Shown here: positions 1 to 8,735 of the stretch, one piece after another
How positions within the stretch are numbered: position 1 is the stretch's first letter
Layout: the number at the start of each line of letters is the position of its first letter
Assembly (NCBI GenBank): GCA_007116135.1
Contig: SKIZ01000038.1
Location: 1-47,896 of the forward strand
DNA from: Burkholderiaceae bacterium
GTDB lineage: Bacteria; Pseudomonadota; Gammaproteobacteria; Burkholderiales; Burkholderiaceae_B
Length of the DNA stretch: 47,896 bases
Direction of reading: 5' to 3'
The notes under the pieces: generated by a model
The model's database searches: none
The model's input: the letters and a program-made list of their open reading frames with translations, nothing else
Told to the model about the DNA's origin: nothing
Made by a program: the position numbers and the translations under genes

Positions 1-228
1 CCACCCACCCCCAAGTCGGTTGAGCAAGCAGCGGCTCAGAACTGGTGGAACATGTTGCAAAACCAGTTTTCGCAAATCGCCGCCGCCACGGCAAGTGCAG
101 GATCAATGGGCAACACCTCGACAAAGCCCAAGCCTGCCAGCACTCGGGCGCGCGCCAAGACCCCCTCGAAAAAAACAGCGAGCAAGGCATCAACGAGCGC
201 TCGGACCAACAAACCTAAATCTAGCTAG
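1..228 (+). CDS. PhaM-like polyhydroxyalkanoate granule-associated protein, 3' end only
   Basis: The first reading frame is open from the window edge to a TAG at 226-228, so only the last 75 residues are present. They begin with an Ala/Gln/Trp-rich stretch (AQNWWNMLQNQFSQIAAAT) and end in a basic Lys/Ala/Ser/Thr tail (ARAKTPSKKTASKAS). This layout resembles the C-terminus of PhaM, the Burkholderiales protein that activates PHB synthase and ties storage granules to DNA through a lysine/alanine-rich tail. The gene ends three bases before glmU, a neighbourhood I recall for phaM in related genomes. A longer-looking frame starting at 20 is out of register and is a shadow. The assignment rests on composition and context because the N-terminal domain lies outside the window. 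Confidence 0.6.
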   Translation, partial: PPTPKSVEQAAAQNWWNMLQNQFSQIAAATASAGSMGNTSTKPKPASTRARAKTPSKKTASKASTSARTNKPKSS

Positions 229-231
229 CCT

Positions 232-1614
232 ATGTTAAATGTTGTGATTCTGGCCGCGGGCATGGGCAAACGCATGCAATCGAGCCAACCAAAAGTGATT
301 CAGAAAATTGCTGGTCAATCAATGCTTGGGCGGGTCATTAACACCGCGCGAACACTCTCGCCAGATCAGCTTTTAGTGGTGGTCGGTCACGGTGAGCAAG
401 TCATTCGCGACATGTTTAAGGACTGGCCCGATGTAGCGTTTGTGTCGCAATGGCCACAGCTAGGCACCGGACACGCCGTCTTGCAAGCGGTGCAAAGTAT
501 CTCCGAACCCCACGACAACAACGCGACCATGGTTTTGTACGGCGATGTGCCACTGGTTCAAGCAGACACGCTGCAGGCGTTGCTTGCGGCAAGCGACAAC
601 GGGTTGGCTTTGTTGACCGAGACGCTTGAGGACCCAACGGGTTATGGGCGAATCGTGCGCGATGACGCAGGGCAGGTGATCACCATCGTCGAGCAAAAGG
701 ATGCCGACCAAAGCGAGCGCTTGATCAAAGAAGTCAACACTGGGATGTTGGTCGCGCCGACCGATAAGCTCAGAGGGTGGCTTGAGCGGCTTGGTTGCGA
801 CAATGCACAAGGCGAGTACTACTTAACCGATATCATCAAGATGGCCTTTGCCGATGGCGTCTCAATCAACACCATTGCCCCGAAAGCCTCATATGAAACC
901 ATGGGTGTCAACAGCCGGTCTCAGCAAGCCGAGCTCGAGCGTTTGTATCAACGTGCATTGGCCCAAAAACAGATGGATGGTGGCGTGGCAATCGCTGACC
1001 CGCAACGCTTTGATCAGCGCGGTGAACTGGTATGCGGTCAAGATGTCTTCATAGACGTGGGCTGTGTGTTTGAGGGTATGGTGGTACTAGGCGATGGTGT
1101 CAGCATTGGTGCACACTGTGTTTTGCGCGATGTCACCGTCGGTGCGGGTACCCAAATCCTGCCCTATAGCCACCTGCACCAGGCCGATATCGGCAACCAA
1201 GCTCAAATTGGCCCGTATGCTCGAATTCGGCCCGGCACGCGGCTTGACGACGGGGTGCACATTGGAAATTTTGTTGAAGTAAAAAACTCGTCGATTCAAG
1301 CAAACAGCAAAGCCAACCACCTGGCTTATATTGGTGATGCCGACATCGGCCAGCGTGTCAATATTGGTGCCGGAACCATCACCTGCAATTATGACGGCGC
1401 GCAAAAACATCGCACTGTTATTGAGGATGATGTGTTCATCGGCTCGGACACCCAACTGGTCGCTCCGGTCAAAGTTGGCAAAGGGGCCACACTTGGCGCG
1501 GGCACCACATTGACCACTGATGCGCCAGCCAATAAGCTGACTGTTTCAAGAACGCCGCAAAAAACCATTGAAAACTGGCAGCGACCCGTCAAACCACCTC
1601 GCAAAAAATCCTGA
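232..1614 (+). CDS. glmU: Bifunctional GlcNAc-1-P uridyltransferase / GlcN-1-P acetyltransferase GlmU
   Basis: GlmU makes UDP-GlcNAc, the precursor of peptidoglycan and lipid A, in the cytoplasm. It acetylates glucosamine-1-phosphate and then couples it to UTP. The 460-residue length fits the family (E. coli 456). The N-terminal pyrophosphorylase domain carries the nucleotide loop [15 protein letters not shown] (7-21) and the metal aspartate in GDVP (104-107). From about residue 250 the sequence turns into left-handed beta-helix hexapeptides. His363 in [13 protein letters not shown] matches the catalytic base of the acetyltransferase, followed by [11 protein letters not shown] (379-389). The ATG at 232 gives the canonical N-terminus. 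The 3' end overlaps the proposed start of the exporter gene by 47 bases. Confidence 0.98.
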   Translation: MLNVVILAAGMGKRMQSSQPKVIQKIAGQSMLGRVINTARTLSPDQLLVVVGHGEQVIRDMFKDWPDVAFVSQWPQLGTGHAVLQAVQSISEPHDNNATMVLYGDVPLVQADTLQALLAASDNGLALLTETLEDPTGYGRIVRDDAGQVITIVEQKDADQSERLIKEVNTGMLVAPTDKLRGWLERLGCDNAQGEYYLTDIIKMAFADGVSINTIAPKASYETMGVNSRSQQAELERLYQRALAQKQMDGGVAIADPQRFDQRGELVCGQDVFIDVGCVFEGMVVLGDGVSIGAHCVLRDVTVGAGTQILPYSHLHQADIGNQAQIGPYARIRPGTRLDDGVHIGNFVEVKNSSIQANSKANHLAYIGDADIGQRVNIGAGTITCNYDGAQKHRTVIEDDVFIGSDTQLVAPVKVGKGATLGAGTTLTTDAPANKLTVSRTPQKTIENWQRPVKPPRKKS

Positions 1615-2968
1615 CCCATCATCGCGGCCTGATGCGGGTGACGGTTTACCCGCCCCGCGTCGTTATTGGGCTGCGCTGACCATCGTTTTAGGTATTGGCA
1701 TTTGCGTGCTTGATGCCGCCATGGTGAACGTCGCGCTGCCGGCGATTGCGCAGACGCTTGACGTAGCGGCTGCGCAAGTGGTGTGGGTGGTCAACGCTTA
1801 TGGCCTGACCGTGGCTATGGCGCTTTTGCCATTGTCCAGCCTAGCCGACCGAGTCGGCTTTAAACGTCTGTTTCGAATTGGGCTAGCAACGTTCTTGCTT
1901 GGCGCCATTTGCAGCTCGCTATCGCCGACCATTGAAACACTGATCGCATCTCGGATCATCCAGGGCTTGGGTGCCGCTTGCATCATGTGTCTTTTTGGTG
2001 GACTGATGCGACACGTCTATCCGGTCAAACTGCTCGCACGTGGTATTGCAATCAACGCCATGAATGTTGCCGTCACCTCGGTGGCTGGCCCAACAATCAG
2101 CTCTGTAATTCTTGTCTTTGCCAACTGGCGCTGGATGTTTATCTCAGTTGCCCCATTGGTTATTCTGACTTTCTTTTTTATGCGCCACCTGCCTGACGTG
2201 CCCACAGTACGAGTGCGGTTTGATGGGCGCGCCGCCGTCTCAAGCGCCTTGGCGATCAGCCTTTTTATCCTGGGCCTTGATCAACTGGCCAAAAATCTCA
2301 CGTACGCAGCCCTATATCTAGCGGCTGGCACTGCGCTTGCCATCTGGGTGATCCGATACTCGTCTGTTCAAACAAGGCCATTGGTGCCGCTTGACCTGTT
2401 GCGCATTGGCGCCATCCGCTCTGCCTTGGCCGCATCGGTGAGTTCCTTTGCCGCGCAGATGGCAATCTTTGTAGCGCTGCCCTTTTATTTGCTAAGCACC
2501 TATGGCCATGATCCTTTAACAGTGGGCTTATTGATGGCTTGCTGGCCACTCGGTGCCGCTGTCATGGCCGCAGTCGCGAGCAGACTGGTTGAGCGTTTTG
2601 AGGTGGCCGTGCTATGCGCGATTGGCGCTTTTGCGATGGGTCTTGGTGCACTACTGATTGTGCTGTTGCCCGCAGATGTCGCCATGCAATGGCTCATACT
2701 GGCCATGGTGCTCGGCGGGCTCGGTTTCGGGTTTTTCCAGACCCCGAATAATCGCGCCTTGCTAGGCGCAGCACCGCGCGAGCGCGCCGGTGCCATCGGT
2801 GGTCTACAAGCCGTCACCCGTGTATTTGGTCAAACCGTGGGCGCCGCGCTGGTCGCAACGGCGTTTGCCCTGAGTGCGCCCCATGGTGCGTCGCTCGGCT
2901 TGCTCGTTGGCACGGCCTTTGCAAGCATCGCATTCGTTGTCAATGTACGGCGCTTTTACCGGCGGTAA
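1568..2968 (+). CDS. MFS drug exporter, DHA2 type
   Basis: This 466-residue integral inner-membrane protein has hydrophobic segments along nearly its whole length after a polar N-terminus of about 32 residues. The first helix carries [17 protein letters not shown], the signature region of 14-helix DHA2 drug:proton antiporters such as EmrB and SmvA. The loop after helix 2 has [14 protein letters not shown], the MFS motif A (D/R-x-G-x-R/K). It probably exports toxic organic molecules using the proton gradient; the substrate cannot be told. The only usable start upstream of the first helix is the TTG at 1568, which lies inside glmU and has no clear ribosome-binding site, so the exact start is uncertain. 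A strong terminator follows the stop codon. Confidence 0.85.
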   Translation: MKTGSDPSNHLAKNPDPSSRPDAGDGLPAPRRYWAALTIVLGIGICVLDAAMVNVALPAIAQTLDVAAAQVVWVVNAYGLTVAMALLPLSSLADRVGFKRLFRIGLATFLLGAICSSLSPTIETLIASRIIQGLGAACIMCLFGGLMRHVYPVKLLARGIAINAMNVAVTSVAGPTISSVILVFANWRWMFISVAPLVILTFFFMRHLPDVPTVRVRFDGRAAVSSALAISLFILGLDQLAKNLTYAALYLAAGTALAIWVIRYSSVQTRPLVPLDLLRIGAIRSALAASVSSFAAQMAIFVALPFYLLSTYGHDPLTVGLLMACWPLGAAVMAAVASRLVERFEVAVLCAIGAFAMGLGALLIVLLPADVAMQWLILAMVLGGLGFGFFQTPNNRALLGAAPRERAGAIGGLQAVTRVFGQTVGAALVATAFALSAPHGASLGLLVGTAFASIAFVVNVRRFYRR

Positions 2969-2983
2969 AAATTTGGGCTGTTA

Positions 2984-3011
2984 AAAAAGCCTGGCTAGAG
3001 CCAGGCTTTTT
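2984..3011. terminator. Bidirectional intrinsic terminator between convergent genes
   Basis: The hairpin arms AAAAAGCCTGGC (2984-2995) and GCCAGGCTTTTT (3000-3011) pair perfectly around a TAGA loop. A-tracts on one side and T-tracts on the other let it end transcription from both strands. It lies between the MFS exporter (+) and the aminotransferase (-), which is where such an element is expected. Confidence 0.9.
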
Positions 3012-3014
3012 AGG

Positions 3015-4367
3015 TTAGCTCAACGCTCTGAGCGCTGTCCTGACACTGGAGAAAATCTGATCGAGGTGTGAGTCCTCAACAATCAATGGCGGTGAAAACG
3101 CCAGCGTGTCACCCGTAAATCGAGCCATGACCCCATTTTGGAAGCAATGCAAAAACGCCTCATAAGCGCGCGCACCAGGCTGGCCAGCTCGCGGCTCGAG
3201 CTCAACGGCACCAACAAGTCCAAGGTTGCGTATGTCTTTGACAAACGGCTCACCCTTTAAGTCATGGATGGCGGCTTCAAACTTGGGTGCCATCTGTGCA
3301 GCGCGTTCAAACAGTGCCTCACGCTCATAGATGTCTTGCGTGGCGATACACGCGGCAGCGGCAACCGGATGCGCCGAGTAGGTATAACCATGGAACAACT
3401 CAATGCCATTGGCTGGTCCGGTGTTGACGATGGTGTCGTGAATCTCACGACTTGCTGCAACCGCCCCCATTGGTATGGCCGCATTGTTGATTGCCTTGGC
3501 CATGGTCAGTAGGTCTGGTGTCACGCCAAAGAACTCACTGGCGGTCGCTTTACCCAATCGTCCAAAACCGGTAATTACCTCGTCAAAGATCAACAAGATG
3601 CCGTGTTTGGTGCAAATCTCGCGCAGCTTTTGCAGATACCCTTGGGGCGGCAAAAGAACACCGGCCGAACCAGAGACCGGTTCAACAATGACGGCCGCAA
3701 CGGTCGACGGGTCATGCAGCGCCAGGATGCGCTCAAGCTCATCGGCCAGATGCGCGCCCCACTGAGGTTGACCACGGCTATAGGCCGCATGCTCAATGCT
3801 AAGGGTCGCTGGCATGTGATCGACGCCCGGGATCAGATTGGCAGAAAACACCTTGCGGTTAGCCACAATGCCACCGACCGAAATGCCGCCAAAGCCCACG
3901 CCGTGATAGCCACGTTCACGGCCAATTAAACGCGTGCGTTGGCCCTCACCGCGCGCCCGATGATAGGCAAGCGCGATCTTCAAAGCACTGTCGACGGCCT
4001 CCGAGCCCGAATTGGCAAAGAAGATGCGGTCCATGCCGGCGGGCATGATTTCCGCAATGCGGCTTGCCGCCTCGAACGCCAAAGGGTGACCCATTTGAAA
4101 CGTCGGCGCGTAGTCCATCTCAGACATCTGGTGCGCGACAGCCTGAGCAATCTCAGCGCGTCCGTGACCGGCATTGACACACCATAGCCCGGCTACCGCA
4201 TCGAGCACCTCGCGGTCATCGACCGTTGTGTAGTACATGCCTTGGGCGCGCTTAAAAAGTCGCGGGGCCGCTTTGAACTGCTTGTTGGCCGTAAAGGGCA
4301 TCCAGAAATTTGATAAGTCGAGTTTCTGGGACTGTTCAATATGCTTTGCGTCGGTCACTGTGTTCAT
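3015..4367 (-). CDS. Omega-amino acid (beta-alanine):pyruvate aminotransferase, class III
   Basis: This is a PLP-dependent class III transaminase of 450 residues. The family transfers the amino group of beta-alanine or other omega-amines to pyruvate, giving malonate semialdehyde and alanine. The N-terminus with LSNFWMPFTANKQF (18-31) is typical of the beta-alanine:pyruvate type. Other landmarks are NSGSEA (119-124, phosphate binding), RGYHG (152-156), FDEV with the PLP aspartate (261-264) and the Schiff-base lysine in TMAKAINN (K291). A GTG 21 bases upstream would extend the frame, but the motif GAGGTGAG at 4371-4378 (minus strand) best serves the ATG at 4367. The gene is divergent from an SMP-30 lactonase. 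The exact amine substrate is not determined. Confidence 0.92.
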   Translation of the reverse strand: MNTVTDAKHIEQSQKLDLSNFWMPFTANKQFKAAPRLFKRAQGMYYTTVDDREVLDAVAGLWCVNAGHGRAEIAQAVAHQMSEMDYAPTFQMGHPLAFEAASRIAEIMPAGMDRIFFANSGSEAVDSALKIALAYHRARGEGQRTRLIGRERGYHGVGFGGISVGGIVANRKVFSANLIPGVDHMPATLSIEHAAYSRGQPQWGAHLADELERILALHDPSTVAAVIVEPVSGSAGVLLPPQGYLQKLREICTKHGILLIFDEVITGFGRLGKATASEFFGVTPDLLTMAKAINNAAIPMGAVAASREIHDTIVNTGPANGIELFHGYTYSAHPVAAAACIATQDIYEREALFERAAQMAPKFEAAIHDLKGEPFVKDIRNLGLVGAVELEPRAGQPGARAYEAFLHCFQNGVMARFTGDTLAFSPPLIVEDSHLDQIFSSVRTALRALS

Positions 4368-4370
4368 CAT

Positions 4371-4378
4371 CTCACCTC
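4371..4378 (-). promoter_or_regulatory. Ribosome-binding site deciding the aminotransferase start
   Basis: On the minus strand GAGGTGAG lies just before two consecutive ATG codons (4370 and 4367). The GAGG core sits 7 bases before the second ATG and 4 before the first, so the second is preferred. It argues against the longer GTG start at 4388. Confidence 0.6.
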
Positions 4379-4541
4379 GATGGGTCACTTAGCGGGTAAT
4401 ACCTGCTGTTATATTTTGGAGACTTGCCTGCCACGTTCTCAGAGAATAACCCTTTTCTTTGTCTGTGTTAACCGAATTATCTTGCCAAGCCAAACGCGCC
4501 AAGCCTTCTGGCGGCATAACCTGCTAGGGAGAACCACGAAA

Positions 4542-5465
4542 ATGATACTGCTCGGCGAACCGCCGCAACGCATTCAAGCGCAGGTGTGGTCGCGCATGCC
4601 CGAGCAGTTCCGGGCACACGCCAAACCGACTGACTGGGCCAATGCCAACAAACACGGCCAGATTCTGGACTCTTTTCTGGAGGGACCGGTGTTTGACGCG
4701 CAAGGCAACCTGTACGTGACCGATATTCCTCATGGTCGTATTTTCAGGATTTCACCGGACAAGCAGTGGGATTTGCTGATTCAGTACGACGGCGAGCCCA
4801 ACGGCATGAAGTGGCTTGGCGATGGTGTGCTCCTCATTGCCGACTACCGCAATGGTTTGATGCAGTTTGACATTGCGCGTGGGCAAATCAGTGCGTTTCT
4901 GAGCCGGCGTGACTCCGAGGGGTTCAAAGGGGTCAACGACCTGACCTTCGATAGCCGCGGCAATCTCTACTTCACCGACCAAGGTCAAACCGGGCTTCAC
5001 GACCCAACCGGACGGGTTTATCGACTAGCACCAGACGGTCAGCTGAGCATTTTGCTCGATAACGTCCCAAGCCCCAACGGTTTGGTGCTCACCCCCGATG
5101 AGCGGGTGTTGTTTGTGGCGGCGACCCGAGGCAATGAGATCTGGCGCACGCCGGTTTTACCCAACGGCACTGTGTCCAAAGTGGGACGGTTTTTCACCAG
5201 CCATGGGCCTATGGGGCCTGACGGGCTGGCAATGGATTCAGGCGGGCACCTGTTTATCGCCAATCCGGGGCTAGGTTGCATTTGGCGCATCAATGACATG
5301 GGCGAACCAACTCACATATGGACAAGCCCGACTGGGCGTGGCACGACCAATCTGGCCTTCAGTGCCTTGGCGCCTGACCAAGTCTTTGTGACGGAATCTG
5401 ACTCGGGAACCATCCTGACCTTCACAGCACCGCAGGATGGTGCTCGCGTCAACGCCGCCATTTGA
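4542..5465 (+). CDS. SMP-30/gluconolactonase-like sugar lactone hydrolase
   Basis: The protein has 307 residues and fits the six-bladed beta-propeller SMP-30/gluconolactonase/LRE family, metal-dependent enzymes that open sugar lactones. The three expected metal ligands are visible: Glu47 in LEGPVFD, Asn179 in PSPNGL and Asp227 in GPDGLAMD. Blade-like repeats of the type G-N-L-Y-F/V-T-D recur at about 56-61 and 140-146. The open frame runs further upstream into the neighbour's promoter region. The ATG at 4542, preceded by AGGGAG, begins just before the first conserved segment and avoids that overlap. It is divergent from the aminotransferase and may share its control region. The true substrate could be gluconolactone or another aldonolactone. 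Confidence 0.85.
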   Translation: MILLGEPPQRIQAQVWSRMPEQFRAHAKPTDWANANKHGQILDSFLEGPVFDAQGNLYVTDIPHGRIFRISPDKQWDLLIQYDGEPNGMKWLGDGVLLIADYRNGLMQFDIARGQISAFLSRRDSEGFKGVNDLTFDSRGNLYFTDQGQTGLHDPTGRVYRLAPDGQLSILLDNVPSPNGLVLTPDERVLFVAATRGNEIWRTPVLPNGTVSKVGRFFTSHGPMGPDGLAMDSGGHLFIANPGLGCIWRINDMGEPTHIWTSPTGRGTTNLAFSALAPDQVFVTESDSGTILTFTAPQDGARVNAAI

Positions 5466-5504
5466 CGGATTTTAATTGTTTTTAAATGATTTTGGATTGA
5501 TTAA

Positions 5505-6134
5505 ATGGCTTTTAAGCGAATTTACACTGTCTCATTAGGCCTAATCCTACTCGCCGCAGCAAGCCTAGCGTCAGCCCAAATACTGCACCGCTCAAGCCAC
5601 GGCGGCACAGCTGACACCAACCCTTATGAAGGCCAGCAAACTCGAGCCATCACTTCACTTTCGATCGATGACGTCCGTGCCCTGGAAAATGGCGAGGGCT
5701 GGGGTTTGGCCAAGCCAGCCGAATTCAATGGTGTGCCCGGCCCGGCGCATTTACTGGCGCTAGCAAACGAGATCGGGCTTAGTTCCCAGCAGACAGAACA
5801 AATCACCAAGCTATTTAATGACATGAAGGCTCAAGCCATCGCCCTTGGCCACGAGTACATCGCCAGCGAAAGAGCGATTGATCAATACTTTCGTGCCGGC
5901 CACTTCAGCGATCGGGCGCTGCGCGATGCGGTCGACCAAGCCGAACAGGCGCGAGCGAATCTGAGGTTTTTACACTTGTCGTACCACCATAAAACACTCG
6001 ATATCGTCAGCGCCAAGCAGATTGCAAAATACAACGAGCTGCGCGGCTACAGTCAGACGCTCGCGGATCCTTGCAACAACGTGCCAGCCGGCCATAACGA
6101 GGCGATGTTTCGCAAACACATGGGCTGCGACTGA
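5505..6134 (+). CDS. Periplasmic helical protein, Spy/CpxP-like
   Basis: The 209-residue product starts with a classical signal peptide (MAFKRIYTVSLGLILLAAAS, cleavage expected after LASA at residue 24), so the mature protein should be periplasmic. The middle is predicted helical, with IGLSSQQTEQITKLFNDMKA, which resembles the LTxxQ segments of the Spy/CpxP/heavy-metal-sensor fold, followed by a region rich in charged residues and Tyr/His. That family includes ATP-independent chaperones and metal-stress sensors. The match is to fold type, not to a named protein. Two cysteines near the C-terminus (in DPCNN and HMGCD) could form a disulfide. It stands 39 bases after the lactonase gene and may be co-transcribed with it. 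Confidence 0.6.
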   Translation: MAFKRIYTVSLGLILLAAASLASAQILHRSSHGGTADTNPYEGQQTRAITSLSIDDVRALENGEGWGLAKPAEFNGVPGPAHLLALANEIGLSSQQTEQITKLFNDMKAQAIALGHEYIASERAIDQYFRAGHFSDRALRDAVDQAEQARANLRFLHLSYHHKTLDIVSAKQIAKYNELRGYSQTLADPCNNVPAGHNEAMFRKHMGCD

Positions 6135-6143
6135 TCTGGCGTG

Positions 6144-6752
6144 TTAGCCGCGAGGCGCCATTTTGACTTTCTCACCAAGCCCGGCGTAAAAGGGCCCACC
6201 GAGACGACAAATTGGCTCCAAAGCAACACTATCGACACGCAGCTTGGTCATATCAATGACATCCTCACGAAAGTGAAACGCGATCACCTCGCCGACGTAA
6301 AACTCCGAGCCCGCGTCACCAAACGGAATCATTTGATGTAGTCGGCACTCCATTTGCACCGGGGCCTGGGCAATACGTGGTGGTTTGATGTGCACCGATG
6401 GGGTGGTCGCTAGGCCAAGCAGCTCGATTTCACTGACCTCGGCCGGATGGCGCTCGGCACTGGCGTGCAACACTTCGAGCTGTGACCACTGTGCAATATT
6501 GACCACAAACTCCTTGGTTTGCAGGATATTGGTGCCCGTATCCTTGCGCATGCCACGCTCGTGGCCGATGTTGATCCCCACCATCGGTGGCTTGTTCGAT
6601 ACGCCGGTGAAATAACTAAACGGCGCGAGGTTCGACACCCCGTGCGCCGACAACGTGCTCACCCAGGCAATCGGGCGAGGAACAATCACACCGGTCAACA
6701 ACTTATAAGCTTCAATGGCATCCAGACTGCTTGCTTGAATCGTTTCCAACAT
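6144..6752 (-). CDS. Flavin reductase family protein (FMN-binding split barrel)
   Basis: The 202-residue sequence belongs to the flavin reductase/DIM6-NTAB group. The flavin-binding signature is visible in GVIVPRPIAWVSTLS (about 17-31), followed by the Asn/Ser-rich turn SNLAPFSYF and NTKEFVVNI-like strand (TKEFVVNIAQ). Members bind FMN in a split beta-barrel dimer and reduce flavin with NAD(P)H or act as flavoenzymes on aromatic substrates. The open frame extends 19 codons upstream to a TTG, but the ATG at 6752 preceded by AAGGGGGT matches family N-termini better. It is divergent from selD across about 126 bases. Its partner oxygenase, if any, is not next to it. Confidence 0.85.
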   Translation of the reverse strand: MLETIQASSLDAIEAYKLLTGVIVPRPIAWVSTLSAHGVSNLAPFSYFTGVSNKPPMVGINIGHERGMRKDTGTNILQTKEFVVNIAQWSQLEVLHASAERHPAEVSEIELLGLATTPSVHIKPPRIAQAPVQMECRLHQMIPFGDAGSEFYVGEVIAFHFREDVIDMTKLRVDSVALEPICRLGGPFYAGLGEKVKMAPRG

Positions 6753-6878
6753 ACCCCCTTGAGTCTGATCTTTAATTTGCACACTGATGACAAAGCAACT
6801 TAGCGCCAATGCACCAACACCACTTGATCAATCACGCATAAGATAACGTAACTTCCCATCTTGCAGGACAACCAAATA

Positions 6879-7922
6879 ATGAGTACCGAACCCCCTAAGC
6901 TGACCTCTTTGGCGCACGGCGGCGGCTGCGGCTGCAAAATCTCACCGGCCGTGCTGCGCGAGATTCTCGCGGACTTGCCAAGCATCACCCCGTATAAGGA
7001 CCTGCTCGTTGGCGCACAGACGGCTGACGATGCCGCGGTCTATCGGTTAAATGACGAACAAGCGCTAATTGCGACCACGGACTTTTTCATGCCGGTGGTC
7101 GACGATCCCTATGACTTTGGCCAAATCGCAGCCACCAATGCGTTATCTGATGTCTACGCCATGGGCGGCACGCCCATACTGGCATTGGCTATTGTCGGCA
7201 TGCCCATCAACGTGCTGCCGGCACAAACGATTCGAGACATCTTGCGCGGTGGCCAGGATGTTTGCCAACGTGCGGGCATTGCCGTGGCTGGTGGCCACTC
7301 GATTGATTCGGTCGAACCCATCTACGGTTTGGTTGCGCTTGGTCTGGCGCATCCAAAGCAAATACAACGAAACGCCGATGCGCAAGTCGGTGACCAACTC
7401 ATTTTAGGCAAACCGCTTGGGGTTGGGATTTATTCAGCGGCATTGAAAAAAGGGCAATTGCCACAAACAGGCTATCGAGCACTCATCGACAGCACAACCC
7501 TGCTGAATCGGGCTGGCACCCCCATTGCGCGAATCGAAGGGGTCCATGCCATGACCGATGTCACCGGATTTGGTCTATTAGGTCATGCCCTTGAGATGGC
7601 TCAAGGCGCATCGGTCGGCATCCTGATCGACAGCCAACGCGTGCCGTGGCTGCCCGATGTCCAGGCGCTAGCTCGCGCAGGCCATGTCACCGGCGCCTCC
7701 AAACGCAACTGGCAAGCCTATGGCCACGACATCAAAGGGCGGGTGATCGAAGATGTGTTGCTGCGTGACCTGTTGACAGACCCGCAAACCTCGGGTGGCT
7801 TACTGGTGGCTTGCCGTCCCTCGGCAGTGGCCGCGGTCTTGGAGGCATTTAAGGCGCATGGCAGCACCGCGTGCGTTATCGGCGAAGTCACCGACGAATC
7901 AGCAACCGTGACCGTGAGCTAA
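6879..7922 (+). CDS. selD: Selenide, water dikinase (selenophosphate synthetase)
   Basis: SelD makes selenophosphate from selenide and ATP, the selenium donor for selenocysteine and 2-selenouridine in tRNA. Starting at ATG 6879 gives 347 residues, the same as E. coli SelD, and places HGGGCGCKISP with Cys17, Cys19 and Lys20 at the family's catalytic positions. This is the cysteine form: the codon for residue 17 is TGC, not an in-frame TGA. Other landmarks are TTDFFMPVVDDPYDFGQIAA, the Mg-ATP region NALSDVYAMGG, and DPQTSGGLL near the end. A TTG at 6861 would add six residues. No other selenium gene (selA, selB, selC, mnmH) is in the window. Confidence 0.96.
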   Translation: MSTEPPKLTSLAHGGGCGCKISPAVLREILADLPSITPYKDLLVGAQTADDAAVYRLNDEQALIATTDFFMPVVDDPYDFGQIAATNALSDVYAMGGTPILALAIVGMPINVLPAQTIRDILRGGQDVCQRAGIAVAGGHSIDSVEPIYGLVALGLAHPKQIQRNADAQVGDQLILGKPLGVGIYSAALKKGQLPQTGYRALIDSTTLLNRAGTPIARIEGVHAMTDVTGFGLLGHALEMAQGASVGILIDSQRVPWLPDVQALARAGHVTGASKRNWQAYGHDIKGRVIEDVLLRDLLTDPQTSGGLLVACRPSAVAAVLEAFKAHGSTACVIGEVTDESATVTVS

Positions 7923-7930
7923 TAAACAAC

Positions 7931-7948
7931 GACGCGCGCGGGCGCGTC
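7931..7948. repeat. GC-rich hairpin after selD
   Basis: Arms GACGCGC (7931-7937) and GCGCGTC (7942-7948) pair perfectly around a four-base loop. It starts nine bases after the selD stop. There is no T-run after it, so it is not a canonical intrinsic terminator. It might stabilise the 3' end of the transcript or cause pausing. Confidence 0.45.
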
Positions 7949-8023
7949 AGTTGCAAGGTCCTCATAAAACCGATACGCTTGAATCAATCAGTAATTCACA
8001 CCCGCCTCAAGGACACGCACATC

Positions 8024-8722
8024 GTGGTAGATCGTCAAGCTCTTGCTCAGCGCCTTGATGCAATCAATCAGCGAATCAGTCAGGCTTGCGCCCAGGTTGG
8101 GCGCAAGCCTGACGAGGTCGCTTTGCTGCCGGTTAGCAAAACGTTCGGCCCTGATGCCATCGCCGCGATGACCGAGTTGGGCTTTACGAGGTTCGGTGAG
8201 AACCGGCTACAAGAGGTCGCTCAAAAGGCACCGGCTTTGACAGATCATGGCGTGCAATGGGTCATCATCGGTCACGTTCAGACCAACAAAGCCAAAGAGG
8301 TTGCCAAATACGCCAGCGAGCTTCAGTCGCTTGACCGTCTTGCCTTGGCCCAAGCGCTTGATAATCGCCTTGCGGCCATGAATCGGACATTGGACGTTTT
8401 GGTTCAGGTTAAAACATCCACAGAAGAGTCAAAGTCAGGCGTTCATCCCGATGAGTTGATCGACTTTCTCAAGGCGCTTAGCGCCTATCGCACGCTTAAA
8501 GTCAAAGGCCTAATGACCATGGCTGTGCTGTCTGAGGACCGAGCCGCTGTGCGTCAATGCTTTGAGCAACTGCGTCAATGCCAGCAGGCTGCCATCGCCG
8601 CTGACATTGCCGGCGCAAGCTTTGATCGCCTGTCCATGGGTATGAGTGGCGATATGGAGATCGCGATCGAGCAAGGCTCAACCGAAGTTCGTATCGGCAG
8701 CGCCTTATTCGGCTCTCGCTAG
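8024..8722 (+). CDS. YggS/PLPBP family pyridoxal-phosphate homeostasis protein
   Basis: The 232-residue protein matches the YggS/PROSC group, single-domain TIM barrels that bind PLP without known catalysis and keep free PLP and amino-acid pools in balance. The PLP lysine is Lys39 in LLPVSKTFG. Further family marks are FGENRLQEV, the IGHVQTNKAK loop, VKGLMTMAV, and the phosphate-binding C-terminus SMGMSGDMEIAIEQGSTEVR. The open frame reaches back into selD, but the GTG at 8024 following AAGGA gives the usual N-terminus. A perfect 16-bp inverted repeat lies within codons 19-30 and is described separately. The gene often sits by proC or pilT in other genomes; here it follows selD. Confidence 0.93.
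   Translation: MVDRQALAQRLDAINQRISQACAQVGRKPDEVALLPVSKTFGPDAIAAMTELGFTRFGENRLQEVAQKAPALTDHGVQWVIIGHVQTNKAKEVAKYASELQSLDRLALAQALDNRLAAMNRTLDVLVQVKTSTEESKSGVHPDELIDFLKALSAYRTLKVKGLMTMAVLSEDRAAVRQCFEQLRQCQQAAIAADIAGASFDRLSMGMSGDMEIAIEQGSTEVRIGSALFGSR
8079..8113. repeat. Perfect 16-bp inverted repeat with 3-nt loop inside yggS
   Basis: GTCAGGCTTGCGCCCA (8079-8094) and TGGGCGCAAGCCTGAC (8098-8113) are exact reverse complements separated only by GGT. They lie within the start of the yggS coding region, encoding roughly Ser19 to Asp30, about 55 bases from the start codon. As RNA this would be a very stable hairpin that the ribosome meets right after initiation. There is no T-run. Confidence 0.9.
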
Positions 8723-8735
8723 ACGGCCAGACAAC

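Noticed and set aside
20-238. Open frame from 20 to 238 reading through the start of the window
   Set aside because: It is out of register with the PhaM-like frame (1-228), has no homology pattern and overlaps the glmU start; the frame-1 protein has the expected composition.
6879-7922. Possible selenocysteine codon in selD
   Set aside because: The catalytic position is TGC and the reading frame is continuous; no UGA or SECIS-type hairpin lies at that point.
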